Source of the DNA: Macrothele yani
Taxonomy: Eukaryota; Arthropoda; Arachnida; Araneae; Macrothelidae
Assembly (NCBI GenBank): GCA_039090855.1
Contig: CM076999.1
Span: forward strand, 115,381,072-115,445,071
DNA length: 64,000 bases
Direction: 5' to 3'
Position numbers and translations under genes: made by a program. The stretch's first letter is position 1. Each line of letters opens with the position of its first letter. Of this stretch, positions 11,701 to 25,496 are shown one piece after another. The notes below the pieces were generated by a model that searched no databases, had not been told where the DNA came from, and saw nothing but the letters and a program-made list of their open reading frames with translations.

Positions 11701-13401
11701 ACCTAAAGGAACCTTAGTGCTATGGATATGACGGTCCTATTAAAACAAAAAATTAAATAATATAAACAAAATCACAAAAAAAGCTTAAAAATCTGTTTAT
11801 AAAAGAAAATAAAAACAAATAAAAAAGAAAACTAGTTATTCATCACTAGGATAGCTATACTAAAAATAGTAAAACCAACATTAAAATTAATAAGATTCTG
11901 ATTAATCTATAGAAGCTCACTAAGGTGATTTAATACATGCAAAGATTATTAAATAAACTGCTCGTGTATTTTATAATATTTCTCATGTATTCTGGAGAGT
12001 TAATTCTGCTCATTCTGATCATACAGATCCACAGTCTTAAGTTTATATATTTTTTTCTCTGGTTAAAATCTCCGCGCGTTGGTTTCTTGCTGTATGAGGA
12101 GGCCATCAGCCCCACCCTCACTGCCCCCCAGCGTCAAGGGAGTGGCGGAAGGGGTCAGCCATGTTTTCCTCTTGTGTGGAGAAAAGTTTTTGTCACACAA
12201 GAGGTAAGCTCTCTTCCTTGTTTTTGGGTTCTAGGTTTTATAAGTTCAATGTTTGTACTTTATGTACCTTTTCTCTGTCGTTTTTTAGCTTTTCAGCTTT
12301 TAAGCATTGGTTTGTCTGTTAACATTTATGCGGGTTTTAACTCTTACTTTTCTTTGTAACTTTGAGCGTCTTTTGGGGTACCTAGGAACAGAAGAAGGCT
12401 AAGCTTGTTCCTTTTCTATGCGCTGCCTATGCGCTGTTTTTTCAAAGTAGTTAAGTTCTTAATAACTAATTAATTATGCACTTAAAGCACTGCTGAAATA
12501 CTTTGTACATATTGCAACTAACTGTTTAAGGTATATAACTTTCACAAAGTTTTCTTTAGTTAATTATTATCTTTAACTTATTCTCGTTTTCGTGCTGTCA
12601 TAAGTTGTAGAGTAGGGGGTTTTAGACTCAAGTTTTCTTTCAAAAATCTGTTCGTTATAAATTAACATTTCCTTTTTTAATTGCAATGTAAAATTTGGAT
12701 TTCTTTTGCAATGTTTTTCAGGTTTAAATTCTCTCTCAAACGAACTTGGAATTTCGTTATAGCTGAAAATCATTTCTATTTATTATGTCACTCTCACAGC
12801 TTGAGTTCTCTTTAATCTTCTTCTCTCTGTTTAATAGTAACAGATGAAGAGCATGGGTCGGGCCATGAAGGTTAATGGATGCAAGCGAAATTGTTAACTA
12901 GTGCTAGGTCATGCTACTCTACGGAGGACATGACTTATATATATATTTTTTAAACTATTTTAGGTGGGAATGTTACTTGCATCTATGGCCTTGCAGAAAC
13001 CCATTTCCAACTAGGTCTTTGTGGAAGTGAGAAAATGCAGAGTTTTTGCTGGTCCTTGATAAAGCCAAGGCTCAGTATTCTCGACACCTTCTACATTCAG
13101 TTGTTTTATTTTATTTTTTTATCTTTTTCTCCTTTTACTCACACAGGTAGATACATAACCTTTTCTATGTTGTATTAGGTGTGAGTCAAAATTATATATG
13201 TATTTTTTTGCTTAGGTATCTTCTTTATAGAATGTGAATTCTGAATTTTCAAAACTGCTGCGTTGCGCGTTTTGATTTTCAGGTTATTTTGCACCCTTCG
13301 TTTTAAATTCTAAAATTTTTTCCTTAGTCTTCAGTTTTGCTCTTAAGTAACTAATTTCAATTTATTATTTAGCAGCTCATGCGCAAATTCTAGTTGAAAT
13401 G

Positions 13402-13432
<31 letters not shown>

Positions 13433-13602
13433 TTTTTTTTTATTACTATTTTTTTCACTTGAGGTTTTTTTCATTTTCTAATTTTTCTTTTTAGTATGTT
13501 TTGGATGCAGCTTTTTGGAGTGTAGTTTATACTCGAGTTTGGTCTTTTCTTGGACTGCTTATTTCTAAAAAGTTTTTCCTAGTTGGTTTGCTCAGAATTT
13601 GT

Positions 13603-16227
13603 ATGTTTTGGCCCAAGTGTAGTTCTAAGGACGATGAAAGGATTGGAGGTCAGCTCAGATATTTTAAGTCCTCCCGCTCGGTTAGGCTAGCACCCTTTCC
13701 CATAGTGTATGAACTCGCTGGCAAAGGTAATCTAAAGTTATGAAATGACAAACGTTGTTTGACATGTAAATCTGCAGATCCTAACCTGTATTCTTCTGTT
13801 GAGGATAATTGCTCCAACAAGTTTTGCAAAGCCTACAATACCATCTATAAACTCACCTGTACTGTCTGCAACCTTAGCTATATTGGCCAAAGTAAAAATC
13901 CTCTTCATCTTAGGATTAATGGTCACAGGTCTCTAGTAAACAAGTTCTCTAATTCAGGAGTGAACCCCTCCACAAACGCCAACCAGTACTCTACCTTTGA
14001 ATTAGAGCATTTCCATACTCATGGTTTTGACAAAGTGAAAATAGAGGTACTACATATTATTCCTGACCTCTATGCTCGGCTAGAAACTGAATCCCTTGAA
14101 ATTTTGCAGCATCAGTCTCTTTATCCCTATGGCCTTAATTCCACTCTATCTGACAATAAGCATAATCAGCATAAATTTTCAATTCGTGAACTCTTCTTTC
14201 TTGTTAATAATAAGAGCTGCTCTAGAGGTAATAGAGGACAGAGGTTATTTCGCACATCAAGCAAAGTTGATTTTGCTAACTTGCTAAAAACTCTGGAAAG
14301 CTTTAAAACTGGCACTAATTTTGTTAAAAATACTTACAAAATTCTCAAGTCCTTCAAGCACTCTGTCCTTAAATGTTTTTTCAAATTCTGGAATGAAACT
14401 GCTGACCATGTTGATAAGCATGTCTTTGCTTTGGTTCTGGACATTCTTAAACATATTCTTAAAGATAAAATTTCTCTTAAAGAATTTTCCAGTAATTTTG
14501 TTACCATCAGGTTCCTAAATAAAGCCTACGATAATCTCAATGTAAGGAAGCTGTTCTACAATAATGCAATTTTTTTTCCCATCCACAGGCACCAGTCTAT
14601 TGTAAGTTTTAAATATGTTAAGACCTTAGGGTCAATAGTTAAAAACTACAAACTTAACTCTTCGAGCTACATTCCTGTAATTACTTCTTGTTCTTGTGAT
14701 GAACATAGAGAAACAGTTCACTATGATAAGAATTACAACCATATTATCACCGGAAACTTGAGTTATGTTGAAAATGAAAAGCTTAGGAATTTATTAGAGT
14801 ATGGCTCTAAATTCAGACCTTCCTTCACAATTTCCAAAGAAAGGATTCTTGAGAGCTTCACTCAAGATGTAAATAAGTACATCGTAAAAACCAGTTTGAC
14901 GTACAATCAGCCTATTGAGGCCTTCGCAGAATGGAAATATAATATAATCAATAGCTTCACCGGTGAGTTGGCAGGTCTGGACTTTTGTTTCGACAGAAAT
15001 CTCTTTTTCTCTGGAGAAGCTAAAAGGTCACTCTCCAAACTACAAGACCAATTTATTTTTACCACTACGGATAAAGCTAGCAATAATTTTGCAATTATCT
15101 GTAAGAAGTTCTATTTTGAATTGTTAACTATGGAACTCAATAATAGAGTAACATACGAGCCCGTAAGTTATTCTACCAAGCAGTTAGAAAATCGGTTTAA
15201 GGCATTCTTCAAGAAACTTAAAATTCCACAAACTAGAAGATATGGGCCTGAATTTCCATTTCTTTTTGCAACGGTTAAGTTTCATAAGGATCCTGTGAAG
15301 TTCAGGTTCATAGCTAGTGGAGTAAGGAGTCATAAAAAGAAAATAGATCTTGCTTTTGAAGATGTCTTAAAGAAGGTTTTGAAACACATTAGAAACTGTT
15401 CTAACTTGATGTACAGAGATTTTTGGATAATTAATAATAATGCAGAAGTAATTTCTACTATACTCAAAGTTTGTCCCCTAGATATTAATAGTTATGATTT
15501 TGAAAACCTATATACTAATCTGCCTCTATCAGATATAATCACTACCTTTAAAGAGCTGTATGCAGAATTTAAACTTAACCAATTTGTTGATGTAGGAACT
15601 TGGAACTCTTATCTCAATTGCTGCATAAAAAATAACCATATCTTATATAATAATACCCTCTATAAGCAAGTGAACGGTATTCCAATGGGAACATCAACGT
15701 CCACAAATATCGCTAATCTATTCCTGTTCTTTAAGGAATATAAATTCATTAAAAATCACCCCACCTGCTCAGATAACTACCTTTACACTTTTAGATATAT
15801 TGATGATCTGCTGTGTATCAATAATTCAGAAGTTATAGAGAGTGATTTTGATAATATCTATCCTAGCTCTCTTAACTTATGTAAAACCAACCACAGTAAT
15901 CAGGAACTTGAGTTCCTAGACTTAAGCATTAAGCTCAACAGAGGTAACCCATCTATTAGCCTCTTTGATAAAAGAGTTAATTTTCCTTTCAAAGTAATTA
16001 AATATCTACACTGGAATAATAACATTTCAACCAAAGTAATTGAGAATGTACTAATTTCTCAGGTCCTAAGAATTTCAAAAATTTGCAGCAACAATTTGGA
16101 TTTCAATTACCACATTAATATACTATTAGAAAGTTTTCTAGAGAACGAAATTCCTTCTTCTTTCATCAAAAGAACTTTAAGAAAAATTATTCTGAATAAT
16201 AGAGTAAGGTTGGCAGATCTGCTTTAA
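13603..16227 (+). CDS. Naiad ORF, predicted selenoprotein (unit 4)
   Basis: Intact apart from the in-frame TGA at 13741-13743 (codon 47). The protein appears identical to that of unit 2, including the 'SLF' variant and Lys in 'ISKIC'. Confidence 0.93.
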
Positions 16228-16237
16228 TTTTCTACAC

Positions 16238-16302
16238 AGTTAATAATATGATTCTGACCAATCAAAGCCGTAAGGAAGTTGGCTAGAGGATGCCTATTAA
16301 CT
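16238..16302 (+). promoter_or_regulatory. SECIS-like element (unit 4)
   Basis: Same sequence and fold as at 7037-7101, 11 nt after the TAA at 16225-16227. Confidence 0.83.
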
Positions 16303-18201
16303 ACCTAAAGGAACCTTAGTGCTATGGATATGACGGTCCTATTAAAACAAAAAATTAAATAATATAAACAAAATCACAAAAAAAGCTTAAAAATCTGTTT
16401 ATAAAAGAAAATAAAAACAAATAAAAAAGAAAACTAGTTATTCATCACTAGGATAGCTATACTAAAAATAGTAAAACCAACATTAAAATTAATAAGATTC
16501 TGATTAATCTATAGAAGCTCACTAAGGTGATTTAATACATGCAAAGATTATTAAATAAACTGCTCGTGTATTTTATAATATTTCTCATGTATTCTGGAGA
16601 GTTAATTCTGCTCATTCTGATCATACAGATCCACAGTCTTAAGTTTATATATTTTTTTCTCTGGTTAAAATCTCCGCGCGTTGGTTTCTTGCTGTATGAG
16701 GAGGCCATCAGCCCCACCCTCACTGCCCCCCAGCGTCAAGGGAGTGGCGGAAGGGGTCAGCCATGTTTTCCTCTTGTGTGGAGAAAAGTTTTTGTCACAC
16801 AAGAGGTAAGCTCTCTTCCTTGTTTTTGGGTTCTAGGTTTTATAAGTTCAATGTTTGTACTTTATGTACCTTTTCTCTGTCGTTTTTTAGCTTTTCAGCT
16901 TTTAAGCATTGGTTTGTCTGTTAACATTTATGCGGGTTTTAACTCTTACTTTTCTTTGTAACTTTGAGCGTCTTTTGGGGTACCTAGGAACAGAAGAAGG
17001 CTAAGCTTGTTCCTTTTCTATGCGCTGCCTATGCGCTGTTTTTTCAAAGTAGTTAAGTTCTTAATAACTAATTAATTATGCACTTAAAGCACTGCTGAAA
17101 TACTTTGTACATATTGCAACTAACTGTTTAAGGTATATAACTTTCACAAAGTTTTCTTTAGTTAATTATTATCTTTAACTTATTCTCGTTTTCGTGCTGT
17201 CATAAGTTGTAGAGTAGGGGGTTTTAGACTCAAGTTTTCTTTCAAAAATCTGTTCGTTATAAATTAACATTTCCTTTTTTAATTGCAATGTAAAATTTGG
17301 ATTTCTTTTGCAATGTTTTTCAGGTTTAAATTCTCTCTCAAACGAACTTGGAATTTCGTTATAGCTGAAAATCATTTCTATTTATTATGTCACTCTCACA
17401 GCTTGAGTTCTCTTTAATCTTCTTCTCTCTGTTTAATAGTAACAGATGAAGAGCATGGGTCGGGCCATGAAGGTTAATGGATGCAAGCGAAATTGTTAAC
17501 TAGTGCTAGGTCATGCTACTCTACGGAGGACATGACTTATATATATATTTTTTAAACTATTTTAGGTGGGAATGTTACTTGCATCTATGGCCTTGCAGAA
17601 ACCCATTTCCAACTAGGTCTTTGTGGAAGTGAGAAAATGCAGAGTTTTTGCTGGTCCTTGATAAAGCCAAGGCTCAGTATTCTCGACACCTTCTACATTC
17701 AGTTGTTTTATTTTATTTTTTTATCTTTTCTCCTTTTACTCACACAGGTAGATACATAACCTTTTCTATGTTGTATTAGGTGTGAGTCAAAATTATATAT
17801 GTATTTTTTTGCTTAGGTATCTTCTTTATAGAATGTGAATTCTGAATTTTCAAAACTGCTGCGTTGCGCGTTTTGATTTTCAGGTTATTTTGCACCCTTC
17901 GTTTTAAATTCTAAAATTTTTTCCTTAGTCTTCAGTTTTGCTCTTAAGTAACTAATTTCAATTTATTATTTAGCAGCTCATGCGCAAATTCTAGTTGAAA
18001 TGTTTTATTATTATTATTATTATTATTTTTTTTTTTTTTTATTACTATTTTTTTCACTTGAGGTTTTTTTCATTTTCTAATTTTTCTTTTTAGTATGTTT
18101 TGGATGCAGCTTTTTGGAGTGTAGTTTATACTCGAGTTTGGTCTTTTCTTGGACTGCTTATTTCTAAAAAGTTTTTCCTAGTTGGTTTGCTCAGAATTTG
18201 T

Positions 18202-20824
18202 ATGTTTTGGCCCAAGTGTAGTTCTAAGGACGATGAAAGGATTGGAGGTCAGCTCAGATATTTTAAGTCCTCCCGCTCGGTTAGGCTAGCACCCTTTCCC
18301 ATAGTGTATGAACTCGCTGGCAAAGGTAATCTAAAGTTATGAAATGACAAACGTTGTTTGACATGTAAATCTGCAGATCCTAACCTGTATTCTTCTGTTG
18401 AGGATAATTGCTCCAACAAGTTTTGCAAAGCCTACAATACCATCTATAAACTCACCTGTACTGTCTGCAACCTTAGCTATATTGGCCAAAGTAAAAATCC
18501 TCTTCATCTTAGGATTAATGGTCACAGGTCTCTAGTAAACAAGTTCTCTAATTCAGGAGTGAACCCCTCCACAAACGCCAACCAGTACTCTACCTTTGAA
18601 TTAGAGCATTTCCATACTCATGGTTTTGACAAAGTGAAAATAGAGGTACTACATATTATTCCTGACCTCTATGCTCGGCTAGAAACTGAATCCCTTGAAA
18701 TTTTGCAGCATCAGTCTCTTTATCCCTATGGCCTTAATTCCACTCTATCTGACAATAAGCATAATCAGCATAAATTTTCAATTCGTGAACTCTTCTTTCT
18801 TGTTAATAATAAGAGCTGCTCTAGAGGTAATAGAGGACAGAGGTTATTTCGCACATCAAGCAAAGTTGATTTTGCTAACTTGCTAAAAACTCTGGAAAGC
18901 TTTAAAACTGGCACTAATTTTGTTAAAAATACTTACAAAATTCTCAAGTCCTTCAAGCACTCTGTCCTTAAATGTTTTTTCAAATTCTGGAATGAAACTG
19001 CTGACCATGTTGATAAGCATGTCTTTGCTTTGGTTCTGGACATTCTTAAACATATTCTTAAAGATAAAATTTCTCTTAAAGAATTTTCCAGTAATTTTGT
19101 TACCATCAGGTTCCTAAATAAAGCCTACGATAATCTCAATGTAAGGAAGCTGTTCTACAATAATGCAATTTTTTCCCATCCACAGGCACCAGTCTATTGT
19201 AAGTTTTAAATATGTTAAGACCTTAGGGTCAATAGTTAAAAACTACAAACTTAACTCTTCGAGCTACATTCCTGTAATTACTTCTTGTTCTTGTGATGAA
19301 CATAGAGAAACAGTTCACTATGATAAGAATTACAACCATATTATCACCGGAAACTTGAGTTATGTTGAAAATGAAAAGCTTAGGAATTTATTAGAGTATG
19401 GCTCTAAATTCAGACCTTCCTTCACAATTTCCAAAGAAAGGATTCTTGAGAGCTTCACTCAAGATGTAAATAAGTACATCGTAAAAACCAGTTTGACGTA
19501 CAATCAGCCTATTGAGGCCTTCGCAGAATGGAAATATAATATAATCAATAGCTTCACCGGTGAGTTGGCAGGTCTGGACTTTTGTTTCGACAGAAATCTC
19601 TTTTTCTCTGGAGAAGCTAAAAGGTCACTCTCCAAACTACAAGACCAATTTATTTTTACCACTACGGATAAAGCTAGCAATAATTTTGCAATTATCTGTA
19701 AGAAGTTCTATTTTGAATTGTTAACTATGGAACTCAATAATAGAGTAACATACGAGCCCGTAAGTTATTCTACCAAGCAGTTAGAAAATCGGTTTAAGGC
19801 ATTCTTCAAGAAACTTAAAATTCCACAAACTAGAAGATATGGGCCTGAATTTCCATTTCTTTTTGCAACGGTTAAGTTTCATAAGGATCCTGTGAAGTTC
19901 AGGTTCATAGCTAGTGGAGTAAGGAGTCATAAAAAGAAAATAGATCTTGCTTTTGAAGATGTCTTAAAGAAGGTTTTGAAACACATTAGAAACTGTTCTA
20001 ACTTGATGTACAGAGATTTTTGGATAATTAATAATAATGCAGAAGTAATTTCTACTATACTCAAAGTTTGTCCCCTAGATATTAATAGTTATGATTTTGA
20101 AAACCTATATACTAATCTGCCTCTATCAGATATAATCACTACCTTTAAAGAGCTGTATGCAGAATTTAAACTTAACCAATTTGTTGATGTAGGAACTTGG
20201 AACTCTTATCTCAATTGCTGCATAAAAAATAACCATATCTTATATAATAATACCCTCTATAAGCAAGTGAACGGTATTCCAATGGGAACATCAACGTCCA
20301 CAAATATCGCTAATCTATTCCTGTTCTTTAAGGAATATAAATTCATTAAAAATCACCCCACCTGCTCAGATAACTACCTTTACACTTTTAGATATATTGA
20401 TGATCTGCTGTGTATCAATAATTCAGAAGTTATAGAGAGTGATTTTGATAATATCTATCCTAGCTCTCTTAACTTATGTAAAACCAACCACAGTAATCAG
20501 GAACTTGAGTTCCTAGACTTAAGCATTAAGCTCAACAGAGGTAACCCATCTATTAGCCTCTTTGATAAAAGAGTTAATTTTCCTTTCAAAGTAATTAAAT
20601 ATCTACACTGGAATAATAACATTTCAACCAAAGTAATTGAGAATGTACTAATTTCTCAGGTCCTAAGAATTTCAAAAATTTGCAGCAACAATTTGGATTT
20701 CAATTACCACATTAATATACTATTAGAAAGTTTTCTAGAGAACGAAATTCCTTCTTCTTTCATCAAAAGAACTTTAAGAAAAATTATTCTGAATAATAGA
20801 GTAAGGTTGGCAGATCTGCTTTAA
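18202..20824 (+). pseudogene. Naiad ORF with homopolymer frameshift (unit 5)
   Basis: Same ORF with the TGA at 18340-18342. A T-run that has eight bases in the intact units has six here (19169-19174), shifting the frame before the CxC linker; the remaining frame then stays open to the TAA at 20822-20824. No nonsense substitutions are present, so this may be a recent slippage event or a homopolymer base-calling error. Confidence 0.88.
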
Positions 20825-20834
20825 TTTTCTACAC

Positions 20835-20899
20835 AGTTAATAATATGATTCTGACCAATCAAAGCCGTAAGGAAGTTGGCTAGAGGATGCCTATTAACT
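20835..20899 (+). promoter_or_regulatory. SECIS-like element (unit 5)
   Basis: Same sequence and fold as at 7037-7101, 11 nt after the TAA at 20822-20824. Confidence 0.83.
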
Positions 20900-22797
20900 A
20901 CCTAAAGGAACCTTAGTGCTATGGATATGACGGTCCTATTAAAACAAAAAATTAAATAATATAAACAAAATCACAAAAAAGCTTAAAAATCTGTTTATAA
21001 AAGAAAATAAAAACAAATAAAAAAGAAAACTAGTTATTCATCACTAGGATAGCTATACTAAAAATAGTAAAACCAACATTAAAATTAATAAGATTCTGAT
21101 TAATCTATAGAAGCTCACTAAGGTGATTTAATACATGCAAAGATTATTAAATAAACTGCTCGTGTATTTTATAATATTTCTCATGTATTCTGGAGAGTTA
21201 ATTCTGCTCATTCTGATCATACAGATCCACAGTCTTAAGTTTATATATTTTTTTCTCTGGTTAAAATCTCCGCGCGTTGGTTTCTTGCTGTATGAGGAGG
21301 CCATCAGCCCCACCCTCACTGCCCCCCAGCGTCAAGGGAGTGGCGGAAGGGGTCAGCCATGTTTTCCTCTTGTGTGGAGAAAAGTTTTTGTCACACAAGA
21401 GGTAAGCTCTCTTCCTTGTTTTTGGGTTCTAGGTTTTATAAGTTCAATGTTTGTACTTTATGTACCTTTTCTCTGTCGTTTTTTAGCTTTTCAGCTTTTA
21501 AGCATTGGTTTGTCTGTTAACATTTATGCGGGTTTTAACTCTTACTTTTCTTTGTAACTTTGAGCGTCTTTTGGGGTACCTAGGAACAGAAGAAGGCTAA
21601 GCTTGTTCCTTTTCTATGCGCTGCCTATGCGCTGTTTTTTCAAAGTAGTTAAGTTCTTAATAACTAATTAATTATGCACTTAAAGCACTGCTGAAATACT
21701 TTGTACATATTGCAACTAACTGTTTAAGGTATATAACTTTCACAAAGTTTTCTTTAGTTAATTATTATCTTTAACTTATTCTCGTTTTCGTGCTGTCATA
21801 AGTTGTAGAGTAGGGGGTTTTAGACTCAAGTTTTCTTTCAAAAATCTGTTCGTTATAAATTAACATTTCCTTTTTTAATTGCAATGTAAAATTTGGATTT
21901 CTTTTGCAATGTTTTTCAGGTTTAAATTCTCTCTCAAACGAACTTGGAATTTCGTTATAGCTGAAAATCATTTCTATTTATTATGTCACTCTCACAGCTT
22001 GAGTTCTCTTTAATCTTCTTCTCTCTGTTTAATAGTAACAGATGAAGAGCATGGGTCGGGCCATGAAGGTTAATGGATGCAAGCGAAATTGTTAACTAGT
22101 GCTAGGTCATGCTACTCTACGGAGGACATGACTTATATATATATTTTTTAAACTATTTTAGGTGGGAATGTTACTTGCATCTATGGCCTTGCAGAAACCC
22201 ATTTCCAACTAGGTCTTTGTGGAAGTGAGAAAATGCAGAGTTTTTGCTGGTCCTTGATAAAGCCAAGGCTCAGTATTCTCGACACCTTCTACATTCAGTT
22301 GTTTTATTTTATTTTTTTATCTTTTCTCCTTTTACTCACACAGGTAGATACATAACCTTTTCTATGTTGTATTAGGTGTGAGTCAAAATTATATATGTAT
22401 TTTTTTGCTTAGGTATCTTCTTTATAGAATGTGAATTCTGAATTTTCAAAACTGCTGCGTTGCGCGTTTTGATTTTCAGGTTATTTTGCACCCTTCGTTT
22501 TAAATTCTAAAATTTTTTCCTTAGTCTTCAGTTTTGCTCTTAAGTAACTAATTTCAATTTATTATTTAGCAGCTCATGCGCAAATTCTAGTTGAAATGTT
22601 TTATTATTATTATTATTATTATTATTTTTTTTTTTTATTACTATTTTTTTCACTTGAGGTTTTTTTCATTTTCTAATTTTTCTTTTTAGTATGTTTTGGA
22701 TGCAGCTTTTTGGAGTGTAGTTTATACTCGAGTTTGGTCTTTTCTTGGACTGCTTATTTCTAAAAAGTTTTTCCTAGTTGGTTTGCTCAGAATTTGT

Positions 22798-25421
22798 ATG
22801 TTTTGGCCCAAGTGTAGTTCTAAGGACGATGAAAGGATTGGAGGTCAGCTCAGATATTTTAAGTCCTCCCGCTCGGTTAGGCTAGCACCCTTTCCCATAG
22901 TGTATGAACTCGCTGGCAAAGGTAATCTAAAGTTATGAAATGACAAACGTTGTTTGACATGTAAATCTGCAGATCCTAACCTGTATTCTTCTGTTGAGGA
23001 TAATTGCTCCAACAAGTTTTGCAAAGCCTACAATACCATCTATAAACTCACCTGTACTGTCTGCAACCTTAGCTATATTGGCCAAAGTAAAAATCCTCTT
23101 CATCTTAGGATTAATGGTCACAGGTCTCTAGTAAACAAGTTCTCTAATTCAGGAGTGAACCCCTCCACAAACGCCAACCAGTACTCTACCTTTGAATTAG
23201 AGCATTTCCATACTCATGGTTTTGACAAAGTGAAAATAGAGGTACTACATATTATTCCTGACCTCTATGCTCGGCTAGAAACTGAATCCCTTGAAATTTT
23301 GCAGCATCAGTCTCTTTATCCCTATGGCCTTAATTCCACTCTATCTGACAATAAGCATAATCAGCATAAATTTTCAATTCGTGAACTCTTCTTTCTTGTT
23401 AATAATAAGAGCTGCTCTAGAGGTAATAGAGGACAGAGGTTATTTCGCACATCAAGCAAAGTTGATTTTGCTAACTTGCTAAAAACTCTGGAAAGCTTTA
23501 AAACTGGCACTAATTTTGTTAAAAATACTTACAAAATTCTCAAGTCCTTCAAGCACTCTGTCCTTAAATGTTTTTTCAAATTCTGGAATGAAACTGCTGA
23601 CCATGTTGATAAGCATGTCTTTGCTTTGGTTCTGGACATTCTTAAACATATTCTTAAAGATAAAATTTCTCTTAAAGAATTTTCCAGTAATTTTGTTACC
23701 ATCAGGTTCCTAAATAAAGCCTACGATAATCTCAATGTAAGGAAGCTGTTCTACAATAATGCAATTTTTTTCCCATCCACAGGCACCAGTCTATTGTAAG
23801 TTTTAAATATGTTAAGACCTTAGGGTCAATAGTTAAAAACTACAAACTTAACTCTTCGAGCTACATTCCTGTAATTACTTCTTGTTCTTGTGATGAACAT
23901 AGAGAAACAGTTCACTATGATAAGAATTACAACCATATTATCACCGGAAACTTGAGTTATGTTGAAAATGAAAAGCTTAGGAATTTATTAGAGTATGGCT
24001 CTAAATTCAGACCTTCCTTCACAATTTCCAAAGAAAGGATTCTTGAGAGCTTCACTCAAGATGTAAATAAGTACATCGTAAAAACCAGTTTGACGTACAA
24101 TCAGCCTATTGAGGCCTTCGCAGAATGGAAATATAATATAATCAATAGCTTCACCGGTGAGTTGGCAGGTCTGGACTTTTGTTTCGACAGAAATCTCTTT
24201 TTCTCTGGAGAAGCTAAAAGGTCACTCTCCAAACTACAAGACCAATTTATTTTTACCACTACGGATAAAGCTAGCAATAATTTTGCAATTATCTGTAAGA
24301 AGTTCTATTTTGAATTGTTAACTATGGAACTCAATAATAGAGTAACATACGAGCCCGTAAGTTATTCTACCAAGCAGTTAGAAAATCGGTTTAAGGCATT
24401 CTTCAAGAAACTTAAAATTCCACAAACTAGAAGATATGGGCCTGAATTTCCATTTCTTTTTGCAACGGTTAAGTTTCATAAGGATCCTGTGAAGTTCAGG
24501 TTCATAGCTAGTGGAGTAAGGAGTCATAAAAAGAAAATAGATCTTGCTTTTGAAGATGTCTTAAAGAAGGTTTTGAAACACATTAGAAACTGTTCTAACT
24601 TGATGTACAGAGATTTTTGGATAATTAATAATAATGCAGAAGTAATTTCTACTATACTCAAAGTTTGTCCCCTAGATATTAATAGTTATGATTTTGAAAA
24701 CCTATATACTAATCTGCCTCTATCAGATATAATCACTACCTTTAAAGAGCTGTATGCAGAATTTAAACTTAACCAATTTGTTGATGTAGGAACTTGGAAC
24801 TCTTATCTCAATTGCTGCATAAAAAATAACCATATCTTATATAATAATACCCTCTATAAGCAAGTGAACGGTATTCCAATGGGAACATCAACGTCCACAA
24901 ATATCGCTAATCTATTCCTGTTCTTTAAGGAATATAAATTCATTAAAAATCACCCCACCTGCTCAGATAACTACCTTTACACTTTTAGATATATTGATGA
25001 TCTGCTGTGTATCAATAATTCAGAAGTTATAGAGAGTGATTTTGATAATATCTATCCTAGCTCTCTTAACTTATGTAAAACCAACCACAGTAATCAGGAA
25101 CTTGAGTTCCTAGACTTAAGCATTAAGCTCAACAGAGGTAACCCATCTATTAGCCTCTTTGATAAAAGAGTTAATTTTCCTTTCAAAGTAATTAAATATC
25201 TACACTGGAATAATAACATTTCAACCAAAGTAATTGAGAATGTACTAATTTCTCAGGTCCTAAGAATTTCAAGAATTTGCAGCAACAATTTGGATTTCAA
25301 TTACCACATTAATATACTATTAGAAAGTTTTCTAGAGAACGAAATTCCTTCTTCTTTCATCAAAAGAACTTTAAGAAAAATTATTCTGAATAATAGAGTA
25401 AGGTTGGCAGATCTGCTTTAA
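22798..25421 (+). pseudogene. Naiad ORF with homopolymer frameshift (unit 6)
   Basis: TGA at 22936-22938. The same T-run as in unit 5 has seven bases (23765-23771) instead of eight, giving a -1 frameshift; the downstream RT frame is otherwise open. This is the first unit carrying Arg instead of Lys in 'ISRIC' (near 25270), shared with units 7 and 8. Confidence 0.88.
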
Positions 25422-25431
25422 TTTTCTACAC

Positions 25432-25496
25432 AGTTAATAATATGATTCTGACCAATCAAAGCCGTAAGGAAGTTGGCTAGAGGATGCCTATTAACT
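25432..25496 (+). promoter_or_regulatory. SECIS-like element (unit 6)
   Basis: Same sequence and fold as at 7037-7101, 11 nt after the TAA at 25419-25421. Confidence 0.83.
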